Source: Desulfovibrionales bacterium (GTDB taxonomy: Bacteria > Desulfobacterota > Desulfovibrionia > Desulfovibrionales > Desulfomicrobiaceae). Taken from it: a stretch of 5,967 bases of DNA. This document shows, one piece after another, positions 1 to 5,967 of this stretch. Every line of letters begins with the position of its first letter. Positions within the stretch are counted from its first letter, which is position 1. Both the position numbers and the translations under genes were made by a program. The notes below the pieces were generated by a model. It had not been told where the DNA came from. It worked only from the letters and a program-made list of their open reading frames with translations, and ran no database searches. Where the stretch lies: NCBI GenBank assembly GCA_012727515.1, contig JAAYGZ010000327.1, positions 1 to 5,967 of the forward strand, in the 5' to 3' direction.

Positions 1-894
1 GGCCTTGCTACGCAGGTCTGTCATATATTCCTGAAAACGCGCCTCAAGTTTGGGACGCGTAATCACCTCACGCACACGATCCTGTACTTCGGACAGGTCC
101 TGTTCAGAGCCCTGGCGCTGCTCTAAAACTTTCAGCACAACCCATTGTCCTTGCACAGAAAAAGGTTTGGTCATCTCGCCCACAGCAATGCCTTCCAAGG
201 CCTCCTGCCAGTCTGGAGCCAGCTCGCCCCAGCGTACCTCGCCGATAATACCAGAATCCTGCCGTGGTCCGGTTGAACTGGAACTGACTGCGTCACTGAA
301 CGTGGTGCTCCCGGAGGCAATGGCGGCCTGCAGATCTGTGGCAGACTGCTGGTCTGCTGTAACCAGCATCTGTAACGAAACCGTTCTGTCAGAACGGAAC
401 TGGTCCGGATGCTGGGCATAATATGCGGAAATTTCTTCATCTGTGACCACAACTTTGCGCCTGACCATGTAGCTGATTATACGGTGCTTCATGATATCTT
501 GCCGGGTGCGGGTCTTAAACTGCTCCACAGTCATATTCTGCAGCTTTAAACTGTGCGCAAACTCTTCCTCGCTGAGGCGTCGGCTGACCTTGAATTGGCG
601 CATTTCATTTTCAACTTCAGTATCAGTAACCTCGATTTTGAGCCGTTCAGCCTCCTGACGCAGTAAAATATCATGAATCATTATATCCAGCAGCTGGCTA
701 CGAGCCAGAGGATCAGCCAGTGCTGCCTGCTCATGCTGAGGATCTACTGAACGCCTGAGCTGCTGTTCCAGTTCGTGCAGGGTAATGATCTCTCCATTGA
801 CCACTGCAACAATACGATCAACGACCTGGGCGCTGAGTGGAGAAAAACACAACAACACCCCCAACATGGCCCACACATATATTTTTTTGTTCAT
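1..894 (-). CDS. SurA-like periplasmic chaperone / peptidyl-prolyl isomerase family protein, 3' end cut by window edge
   Basis: The frame is open from ATG at 894 to base 1 (298 residues, no stop). Residues 1-22 look like a Sec signal peptide: MNKK, a hydrophobic core (YVWAMLGVLLCF), then PLSA before Q23. The mature protein starts QVVDRIVAVVNGEIIT, the hallmark opening of the SurA N-terminal domain, and residues 23 to about 150 are helical and charged as in that chaperone domain. Residues about 171-258 fit one parvulin-type (rotamase) domain: a GIIGEVRWGEL turn, then GEMTKPFSVQGQWVVLKVLE. The family escorts unfolded outer-membrane proteins through the periplasm. E. coli SurA has two parvulin domains; this one has room for one, and the usual His of HIL and of the final H-I-I strand appear replaced (LQMLV, WVVLKV), suggesting chaperone rather than isomerase activity. 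The end (YMTDLRSKA) resembles the C-terminus of such proteins, so few residues are probably missing. The ATG has no good Shine-Dalgarno sequence. SurA itself or a related PpiC-type paralogue are both possible. Confidence 0.87.
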   Translation of the reverse strand, partial: MNKKIYVWAMLGVLLCFSPLSAQVVDRIVAVVNGEIITLHELEQQLRRSVDPQHEQAALADPLARSQLLDIMIHDILLRQEAERLKIEVTDTEVENEMRQFKVSRRLSEEEFAHSLKLQNMTVEQFKTRTRQDIMKHRIISYMVRRKVVVTDEEISAYYAQHPDQFRSDRTVSLQMLVTADQQSATDLQAAIASGSTTFSDAVSSSSTGPRQDSGIIGEVRWGELAPDWQEALEGIAVGEMTKPFSVQGQWVVLKVLEQRQGSEQDLSEVQDRVREVITRPKLEARFQEYMTDLRSKA

Positions 895-914
895 ACTCAA
901 CACGCCGTACACGG

Positions 915-938
915 TTAGTGTGTTTTACTGTAAAGCAT
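915..938 (-). other. possible 7-codon leader reading frame (MLYSKTH) before the SurA-like gene
   Basis: An ATG at 938 is preceded by GAGG with a 5-base spacer, a better ribosome binding site than that of the downstream gene. The frame stops at TAA (917-915), 20 bases before the ATG at 894, and is not in phase with it. It could load ribosomes for coupled re-initiation on the SurA-like gene or be chance. No codon bias or homology can be judged at this length. Confidence 0.15.
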
Positions 939-954
939 ACTGTCCTCAGGTTAT

Positions 955-970
955 CAGCACCCCTGTGCTG
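955..970 (-). other. short hairpin between mfd and the SurA-like gene
   Basis: Perfect 6-bp arms (CAGCAC / GTGCTG) enclose a 4-base loop. On the minus-strand RNA the loop is AGGG and the hairpin is followed by AUAACCUGAGG, with no U-tract, so it is not a typical intrinsic terminator in either direction. It lies 43 bases after the mfd stop codon. It may be a processing or stability element in an mfd to SurA-like read-through transcript, or chance. Confidence 0.35.
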
Positions 971-1012
971 CAAGGATTTGCTCCTATCCCTGAGCGCGCA
1001 GCGAGTCCAGCC

Positions 1013-4000
1013 CTATCTTAAGGCCTGATCCTGGCCCTGTGGGCCATCTGGCGCCACAATAATTCGTTGTCGTAATCCAGCAAGCATGGTTTTAAATGCC
1101 TCCATATTTTGTGTGCCAGATGCCTGGTGCGTAAGACGCACTTCAACCTTGGCCGGAGGCAGGAGCCGGACCTGCTCTGCCTGCTCAGTGACCCAGGCCA
1201 TGAGTGCTGTCAAATCAAGATGATGCCTGGTTTCATCCCAGTGCAGCACAAGCCGGTCTGCAAACAGATCCACCCGCACAGCGCCCAGACGACGGGCATC
1301 AATTTTAATCAGCAGCACGGCCACAAAAATTCTGACCATTTCCGGTAGCAGGCCAAATCGATCGCGCATGTCATCAACCAGGTCAGCAATGCCTGCCTCA
1401 TCCCGGCACGAGGACAATTCTTTGTAATACTGCAAACGCTGCTTGCCATCAGCAATGTATTCTTCTGGAATGAGCGCCTGAAAACCAAGATTGATCTCCG
1501 GTTCAATCTCGGTTTCCACTTTGCCACCCTGCAAGCGGTGTACTTCCTCTTCCAGCATATCCAAAAACAAATCCAGGCCCACCTTGCCAATGGTTCCGGA
1601 CTGAGCTTCGCCCAGAATATTGCCAGCCCCGCGCAGACGCAAATCCTCCATGGCAACCTTAAAACCAGCGCCCAGATAATCCATATCCAGAATGATTTTC
1701 ATGCGCTTACGCGCTGTTTCCTGCAACCGCTCCACATCAGGGATAATAAAATACGCATAGGCCTGTTCTGCAGACCGCCCCACCCGGCCACGCAGTTGAT
1801 AGAGCTGGCCCAGGCCAAAAAGCTGGGCCTGATCCACAATCAGGGTATTGGCGCGGGGAAAATCCAGCCCGGATTCAATAATGGCCGTGCAGACTAAAAT
1901 ATCCAGCTCTCCATGCCAGAAGCGATGCATGGTCTCTTCCAGTTCCTGGGCTTTCATCTGCCCATGGCCCATGCCAATGCGCGCCTGGGGGGCCAGACCG
2001 CGCACATATTCAACCACTCGTTCCAGGCCCTGAACCCGGTTATAGACCCAAAAAACCTGGCCTCCCCGGGAAAGTTCCCGGTCAATAATGGTTTTTAGTT
2101 GATCTGCATCGCGTTCCATAAGCGATGTCTGCACTGGCTTTCTGTCCTTGGGCGGGGTTTCAATGACACTTAAGGCCCGGATTCCGGATAATGATAACTG
2201 CAAAGTGCGCGGAATGGGTGTGGCAGTCAGGGTCAGCACGTCAATGGTTGAGCGCATTTTTTTAATCCGCTCCTTGTGTTTAACGCCAAAACGCTGTTCC
2301 TCGTCCAGGATCAACAGGGCCAGGCGAGCAAACTCCACATCCTTGGACAGCATACGATGGGTGCCGATAAGAATATCAACCTGGCCATTACGCACGGCCT
2401 GGGTCACTCGTTTCTGAGCCGAGGCAGGCACAAAGCGACTGAGCAGGCCCACGGATATGGAAAACGGCTCCATGCGCTGCCGAAAAGTCTGGTAATGTTG
2501 TTCTGCCAGCACCGTGGTCGGACACAGCAGGGCCACTTGCTTGCCATCCAGCACAGCCCGAAACGCAGCGCGCAGGGCCACTTCGGTCTTGCCAAAGCCC
2601 ACATCCCCGCACACCAGGCGATCCATAGGTTCAGGGCGCTCCATGTCTGCCAGCACATCCGCAATGGCCCGTTCCTGATCCTTGGTTTCTTCAAACCCAA
2701 AGCTGGCCTCAAATTCCCAGTACAACTCAGAGATTGGCGCATAGGTAAAACCTTTGGCAATTTTACGGTACGCATACATCTCAACCAGATCATGGGCGAT
2801 CTTGGCAACAGACTGTCGGACCCGCTCCCTGGCCTTGGTCCAGGCGGCTCCGCCCAGACGGTCCAGGGCAGGATTTGCTCCATCAGGGCCTTTATAGCGC
2901 TGAACCTGGTTCAGGCGATCCACAGGCACATAGAGCTTGTCGTCTCCGTCATACTGCAGGAGCAGGTAATCATTGGCCACATCGCCGAATCTGACCCGGT
3001 GCAACCCCCCGAAACGGCACAGGCCATAGTCCCGGTGCACCAGTAAATCATCTGTTTCCAGTTCATCAAAACTGTCCAGACCCTTGAACGCTTTTGCTGC
3101 TGCGCGCTGGGCCTTGGGAACCCCTGGCTGGAGCACTGATTCAGGCAGAATCTGCACATGCGTCCACACCAGGCGCATACCCTGGGCCATGCTGCCAACC
3201 AGGGCAAAAACACCCTTGGCCGAGGCTTCATACGCTGTCTGCACATGCTGGCCATCCTGAGCCGCCAGGTGTAAAAATTTCGTGCGCGAGTGCTCTGTAT
3301 GAAAACAGAGAATGGTCTGCGCATAGGTCCGCTTCCAGTCGTGCATGCTCTGCATCAGGGCCCGCCACGGACGTTTGCGTTCTTCCGGATCCCAAAACAG
3401 ATCTTCAAAACAGGAAACACGCTCCTCAACCAGCTCCACCCCTGCTTCGCGCACGCCCATGACCAGACTTTCACACAAAATCTGACGGCGATCTTCCCAC
3501 AGTTTTCGCGCATCTCCTGGCGTGAGCACCAATCCATGCCTGGGCCACTGGCGGGTTTCATCCCGGAAATAGGTCTGCCACGCCCAATCCACCTCATCGA
3601 GTTTGGGGCGCACATCCTGCGCTTCAGCCATAATATAAACGGCCTGTTTGGGCAGCCACTGCTCCAGCCCCACGCAATCCGGGTAATACATGCTGGGCAG
3701 CAGATCAGGGCGAGCATCCAGGAGCATTTTTTCCAGATCAGCCCGCGCAGGCCGCGAGAGTTCTCCCAGCCGGACCCAGCCATCCAGAAGTTCACGCGCT
3801 GCCTTGCCATACGTTGTGCCCCCGATACAGCCGACCACGGGCAGAATATGCGCAGTGGCCATATCTGCCTTGGATCGCTGGGACAACGGCTCAAAAAGCT
3901 TGATCTGCTCAATGGTATCGCCAAAAAATTCCACGCGCAGCGGGTACTCATAGCCTGGACAAAAAACATCCATGATGTCCCCGCGCAAAGCCACCTCACC

Positions 4001-4492
4001 CACAGCCGTGACCATAGAGACCCGGCGATAGCCCCAGTTGACCAGGGTTTCGAGCAGATCTTCCTGACCCAGCTCATCAGCTGTGTGCACCTGCAGGTGT
4101 TCACGCTCCAGCACGCTCTGGGCCGGCCATTTATGAATCACAGCATCAAGGGGCAGCAAAATACCCCGTGGCCCTTGACTGTGGGCCAGGGAGTACAGGG
4201 CCTTCCACCGCTCTGGCCACGGACTGCGCCGGGCCTGTTCAAGGGGAAAAGAAGGAAAAACTATCCAGCGCTGTTTCCAGAAAGGCAGACCAGGATCTTC
4301 GGCTGCAAACAGGCGGGCCAGCGATGCATAGACATGGATATCAACTGTGGGCGGCACAATCACCACCACATCACGTCCCTGGTCCAGCAGGGCCTGGGCC
4401 ACGTACATCTGGGATGCTGGCCCGCTCTTAAAAATCCGCACGGATGGTTCTGGGCCAAAAAGCAGACCGCGAATATCTGGAGGAATTAACAC
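1013..4492 (-). CDS. mfd: Transcription-repair coupling factor Mfd (DNA translocase)
   Basis: Mfd binds RNA polymerase stalled at DNA lesions, removes it by ATP-driven translocation on DNA, and recruits UvrA for nucleotide excision repair. From GTG 4492 it has about 1159 residues (E. coli 1148). In order: UvrB-like module, with SGPASQ near residue 23 and GEVALRGDIMDVF near 165-177; RNA polymerase interaction domain, about 475-535 (LLVHRDYGLCRF, YDGDDKLYVPVDRLNQVQRY); superfamily 2 helicase core with Walker A GDVGFGKT (629-636), PTTVLAEQH, GTHRML, Walker B-type DEEQRFG (730-736), LTATPIPRT (755-763), then QLRGRVGRS (899-907); the translocation (TRG) motif, about 922-966 (LGAGFKVAMEDLRLRGAG, GEAQSG); and the C-terminal TRCF domain, about 1000-1105. 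All core motifs are intact. The frame is open up to GTG 4570, but that start has no ribosome binding site and lies upstream of the cheW terminator arms. GTG 4492 has AGG seven bases upstream and gives an N-terminus (LIPPDIRGLLFG) of the expected length. The stop is TAG at 1015-1013. Confidence 0.98.
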   Translation of the reverse strand: MLIPPDIRGLLFGPEPSVRIFKSGPASQMYVAQALLDQGRDVVVIVPPTVDIHVYASLARLFAAEDPGLPFWKQRWIVFPSFPLEQARRSPWPERWKALYSLAHSQGPRGILLPLDAVIHKWPAQSVLEREHLQVHTADELGQEDLLETLVNWGYRRVSMVTAVGEVALRGDIMDVFCPGYEYPLRVEFFGDTIEQIKLFEPLSQRSKADMATAHILPVVGCIGGTTYGKAARELLDGWVRLGELSRPARADLEKMLLDARPDLLPSMYYPDCVGLEQWLPKQAVYIMAEAQDVRPKLDEVDWAWQTYFRDETRQWPRHGLVLTPGDARKLWEDRRQILCESLVMGVREAGVELVEERVSCFEDLFWDPEERKRPWRALMQSMHDWKRTYAQTILCFHTEHSRTKFLHLAAQDGQHVQTAYEASAKGVFALVGSMAQGMRLVWTHVQILPESVLQPGVPKAQRAAAKAFKGLDSFDELETDDLLVHRDYGLCRFGGLHRVRFGDVANDYLLLQYDGDDKLYVPVDRLNQVQRYKGPDGANPALDRLGGAAWTKARERVRQSVAKIAHDLVEMYAYRKIAKGFTYAPISELYWEFEASFGFEETKDQERAIADVLADMERPEPMDRLVCGDVGFGKTEVALRAAFRAVLDGKQVALLCPTTVLAEQHYQTFRQRMEPFSISVGLLSRFVPASAQKRVTQAVRNGQVDILIGTHRMLSKDVEFARLALLILDEEQRFGVKHKERIKKMRSTIDVLTLTATPIPRTLQLSLSGIRALSVIETPPKDRKPVQTSLMERDADQLKTIIDRELSRGGQVFWVYNRVQGLERVVEYVRGLAPQARIGMGHGQMKAQELEETMHRFWHGELDILVCTAIIESGLDFPRANTLIVDQAQLFGLGQLYQLRGRVGRSAEQAYAYFIIPDVERLQETARKRMKIILDMDYLGAGFKVAMEDLRLRGAGNILGEAQSGTIGKVGLDLFLDMLEEEVHRLQGGKVETEIEPEINLGFQALIPEEYIADGKQRLQYYKELSSCRDEAGIADLVDDMRDRFGLLPEMVRIFVAVLLIKIDARRLGAVRVDLFADRLVLHWDETRHHLDLTALMAWVTEQAEQVRLLPPAKVEVRLTHQASGTQNMEAFKTMLAGLRQRIIVAPDGPQGQDQALR

Positions 4493-4499
4493 AAAAAAG

Positions 4500-4502
4500 C
4501 CT
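4500..4502 (-). promoter_or_regulatory. weak ribosome binding site that supports the mfd start
   Basis: AGG (within CCAGG) lies seven bases before GTG 4492, separated by C and six T. It is short, but neither GTG 4570 nor any other in-frame start codon nearby has a better one. The weak site plus GTG suggests modest translation, which is usual for a low-abundance repair factor. Confidence 0.45.
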
Positions 4503-4537
4503 GGCAGGATAAAAATATGGCGCAAAGCCGGACACGG

Positions 4538-4564
4538 AAAAGCCGCCCTGCAGACAAGGCGGCT
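4538..4564 (-). terminator. intrinsic terminator of cheW
   Basis: On the minus-strand RNA, AGCCGCCUUG and CAGGGCGGCU form a 10-bp stem around the loop UCUG, followed by UUU and then CC. One stem pair is U-G, which would be A-C if the plus strand were transcribed, and the T-tract exists only on the minus side, so the structure is directional. It starts 27 bases after the cheW stop codon and ends 45 bases before the mfd GTG. The U-tract is short, so some read-through into mfd is likely. It overlaps the upstream extension of the mfd frame, which argues against a start at 4570. Confidence 0.75.
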
Positions 4565-4591
4565 ACGCACAGATCAAAAAGAAGCATACCC

Positions 4592-5068
4592 CTAGACGCG
4601 ACCTAGTTTTTCACGCTCTTCGTTACTTAACAGGCGATTGAGATCAAGCATGATCAAAAGCCGGTCTTCGAGCTTGCCCACTCCGCTGATGTAGTCAGAG
4701 TCCAGCCCGGCCACCACTGGTGGCGGCGGCTCAACAGTACTGGCTGGCAAACGCAGGACTTCGGACACAGAATCCACAATAAAGCCCACGATCATGGAAT
4801 TGATCTCAATGACAATGATCCGTGTGTTTTTATCATGATTACGTGCTGACAAACCAAAACGTTTGCGCAGATCCAGAATAGGAATGACCTTGCCGCGCAG
4901 GTTAATAACCCCCTCCACAAAAGCCGGGGCCTTGGGCACCTTGGTGATCTCCAGCATACGGATGATTTCCTGGACTTTGAGTATTTCAACGCCAAATTCC
5001 TCATCCCCAATACTAAACGTTACCAACTGGAGCAGTTCTGTTTCCTGTCGTTTGTGCTCATCCGCCAT
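4592..5068 (-). CDS. cheW: Chemotaxis coupling protein CheW
   Basis: CheW is a cytoplasmic adaptor that links methyl-accepting chemoreceptors to the histidine kinase CheA in the receptor array. The 158-residue product is one CheW domain, the usual length. It aligns by eye with E. coli CheW throughout: LVTFSIGDEEFGVEILKVQEI near the N-terminus, PAFVEGVINLRGKVIPILDLR in the middle (the NLRG motif of the receptor and CheA interface is intact), then GFIVDSVSEVLRLPASTV, and YISGVGKLEDRLLIMLDLNRLL at the C-terminus. The start at ATG 5068 (MADEHKRQE) is chosen because AAGGAG stands six bases upstream; an ATG at 5143 in the same frame would add 25 residues unlike the family and has no such site. No cheA, receptor or flagellar gene is in the window. 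The gene sits alone between 117 and 99 bp of non-coding DNA and has its own terminator, so it is probably a separate transcription unit. Confidence 0.97.
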   Translation of the reverse strand: MADEHKRQETELLQLVTFSIGDEEFGVEILKVQEIIRMLEITKVPKAPAFVEGVINLRGKVIPILDLRKRFGLSARNHDKNTRIIVIEINSMIVGFIVDSVSEVLRLPASTVEPPPPVVAGLDSDYISGVGKLEDRLLIMLDLNRLLSNEEREKLGRV

Positions 5069-5074
5069 GTCACG

Positions 5075-5080
5075 CTCCTT
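5075..5080 (-). promoter_or_regulatory. strong ribosome binding site of cheW
   Basis: AAGGAG with a six-base spacer (CGTGAC) to ATG 5068. It fixes the cheW start and rules against the longer frame from 5143. It is much stronger than the sites before mfd and the SurA-like gene, suggesting cheW is translated at a higher rate. Confidence 0.85.
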
Positions 5081-5185
5081 GATTTCATATTGAGATAGTA
5101 TGCCACAATAAGAAAACCTCTCGTAAAGTTTTTCCATGGGCAAAGCAACCTGTTGCCGCGCTGCATTGTCTTGGTCCCGGCGTAT

Positions 5186-5967
5186 TCAGCAGCTCCCGCC
5201 AACTCCGCCACGCAGCAGATCTGCATACAGCCTGGCCTGAATATACTGGGCCAGTGCGGCCACGGCCCGGTCGCAAACAGGAAAAACAGGCACGCCCCTG
5301 GCCATGAGAATATCGCGCAACGGATCATACAACCGCCCGCCATCAATAACGCCCACAAGAGGCGTATCTGTCTGCCTGGCCACCTCTGGCAAAAGCTGGG
5401 CAATACTGTTTGCTGCCCGCAGGTCAAAGCCTGACACATCTGTCGCATCCAGGGTGTGCATAACTGGTGAAAGCGGGTCCAGGCCAAGCAGGACAGCATC
5501 CACACTTGGGTCGTGGACCAAAATACCGGCAATGCGGGCATGGGTTTCGTCATCAGCGCCGGGATTGATATCAAGGGGATTGGTTACAGTCACCAGTTTG
5601 TCCAGGCCCTTGTCGCGCACAACATGGGCAATGGCTTCCATGCTTTTGTCTGTAAACGGGGCCAGTTCCATGCTGTAATCATCGCTTTGCAGAGAATCCG
5701 CCATGCCCACGGCCTCAAACCCGGCCCCGCTCACCGCTGCTAAGCGATTACCACGGATTTTCTTGGCGTGCAGCGTTTCAGCCAGCAGAAACAAATCCTG
5801 AAACTGAGTAAAATTCTGAGCCACTATGGCCCCGGCCTGGCGCACACAGCACTCGCAGACCATATAGTCTCCGGCCAAAGACGCAGTATGTCCGCTGGTT
5901 GCTGACTTGCCTTCCGGGGTACGCCCTGCCTTGTAAAAAACCACTTCCTTGCCCTGGAGCACGGCCC
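5186..5967 (-). CDS. NDP-forming acyl-CoA synthetase (acetyl-CoA synthetase ADP-forming / succinyl-CoA ligase-like), C-terminal part
   Basis: The frame runs in from the right edge and ends at TGA 5188-5186; 259 residues are visible. It resembles the alpha-type half of NDP-forming acyl-CoA synthetases, which make or use acyl-CoA with ADP or GDP through a phospho-histidine. Near the edge stands YKAGRTPEGKSATS followed by GHTASLAG, matching the family's K-x-G-R and SHTGALAG elements; its His (codon 5890-5888) is the expected phosphorylated residue. Next come FQDLFLLAETL, AAVSGAGFEAVGMADSL (start of the second CoA-ligase subdomain, usually Gly-Gly, here Ala-Gly), TNPLDINPGADDE and VDAVLLGLDP. The end, GVPVFPVCDRAVAALAQYIQAR, is the usual last helix of this subdomain. 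The CoA-binding Rossmann domain and the ATP-grasp domain are not visible; if present they lie upstream or in another gene. A valine codon (GTG) at 5962 could be misread as a start, but homology continues to the edge. Substrate unknown; an acetyltransferase-linked (Pat-like) form cannot be excluded. Confidence 0.87.
   Translation of the reverse strand, partial: AVLQGKEVVFYKAGRTPEGKSATSGHTASLAGDYMVCECCVRQAGAIVAQNFTQFQDLFLLAETLHAKKIRGNRLAAVSGAGFEAVGMADSLQSDDYSMELAPFTDKSMEAIAHVVRDKGLDKLVTVTNPLDINPGADDETHARIAGILVHDPSVDAVLLGLDPLSPVMHTLDATDVSGFDLRAANSIAQLLPEVARQTDTPLVGVIDGGRLYDPLRDILMARGVPVFPVCDRAVAALAQYIQARLYADLLRGGVGGSC

Noticed and set aside
50..421. A 123-codon plus-strand frame at the left end
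   Set aside because: It lies opposite the SurA-like gene, whose minus-strand frame is open for all 298 codons and has a signal peptide and family motifs.
924..943. Two TACTGT direct repeats 12 bp apart and a TTTAC-T-GTAAA dyad before the SurA-like gene
   Set aside because: Too short to call an operator; no third copy or match to a known regulator site is evident.
2065..2085. CCGGGAA / TTCCCGG inverted repeat within mfd
   Set aside because: It lies in the helicase coding sequence (SRGGQV region), with no copy elsewhere that I noticed; likely chance in GC-rich coding DNA.
2276..3046. A 256-codon plus-strand open frame opposite the mfd helicase domain
   Set aside because: Same reason: it mirrors conserved helicase and RNA polymerase interaction motifs on the other strand, and its product resembles no family I know.
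3290..4489. A 399-codon plus-strand open frame opposite mfd
   Set aside because: It is fully antisense to unmistakable Mfd coding sequence, and its product is rich in His, Gln, Pro and Ile with no recognisable domain. Long shadow frames arise from the codon bias of the real gene.
4710..4724. GCCACCA-C-TGGTGGC palindrome in cheW
   Set aside because: It encodes the conserved Pro-rich and Val-Val-Ala-Gly segment of CheW and is explained by codon choice; no terminator T-tract follows.
5090..5105. A possible sigma-54 promoter (TGGCA followed by TACTATCTCAA) before cheW
   Set aside because: The -24 half fits, but the -12 half (TTGCA-like, with the essential GC) is absent. No convincing sigma-70 or sigma-28 site was seen in the 117-bp gap either.
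5069..5143. N-terminal extension of CheW from ATG 5143
   Set aside because: The ATG at 5068 has a strong AAGGAG site, and the extra 25 residues are unlike CheW N-termini.
5020..5574. A 184-codon minus-strand frame spanning the acyl-CoA synthetase end and the cheW start
   Set aside because: It is out of phase with both genes, overlaps conserved coding sequence, and its Trp- and Cys-rich product is typical of a shifted frame.

Overview
The window looks like ordinary chromosome from a Gram-negative bacterium. All four supported genes lie on the minus strand, so they read from the right edge to the left. A SurA-like periplasmic chaperone with a signal peptide implies an outer membrane. The Mfd, CheW and acyl-CoA synthetase proteins resemble what I know from sulfate-reducing Desulfovibrionales (Desulfobacterota): the helicase motif V/VI stretch of Mfd (GLDFPRANTL, then DQAQLFGLGQ) and the single-domain SurA-like protein next to mfd both point that way. 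This placement is inference from memory, not from a search.

Layout in transcription order. (1) 5967-5186: the 3' part of an NDP-forming acyl-CoA synthetase (alpha-type domains, with the phospho-histidine motif GHTASLAG), cut by the right edge. (2) A 117-bp gap, then cheW at 5068-4592, a complete 158-residue chemotaxis coupling protein with a strong ribosome binding site. (3) A 99-bp gap holding a 10-bp-stem terminator hairpin (4564-4538) for cheW, then mfd at 4492-1013, the transcription-repair coupling factor, about 1159 residues and complete. (4) A 118-bp gap with a short hairpin but no clear terminator, then a SurA-like chaperone gene from 894 to the left edge, probably lacking only its last few codons.

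The genes do not form one pathway. Metabolism (acyl-CoA synthetase), chemotaxis signalling (CheW), DNA repair (Mfd) and envelope protein folding (SurA-like) are neighbours on one strand. The terminator separates cheW from mfd; mfd and the SurA-like gene could be co-transcribed.

I found no mobile element, CRISPR array, RNA gene, phage gene or unknown system. The useful observations are a corrected mfd start (GTG at 4492 instead of the longest frame from 4570, which would run through the cheW terminator), a parvulin-like domain that seems to lack the catalytic histidines, and a tiny leader frame before the SurA-like gene. The long plus-strand open frames opposite mfd are shadows.
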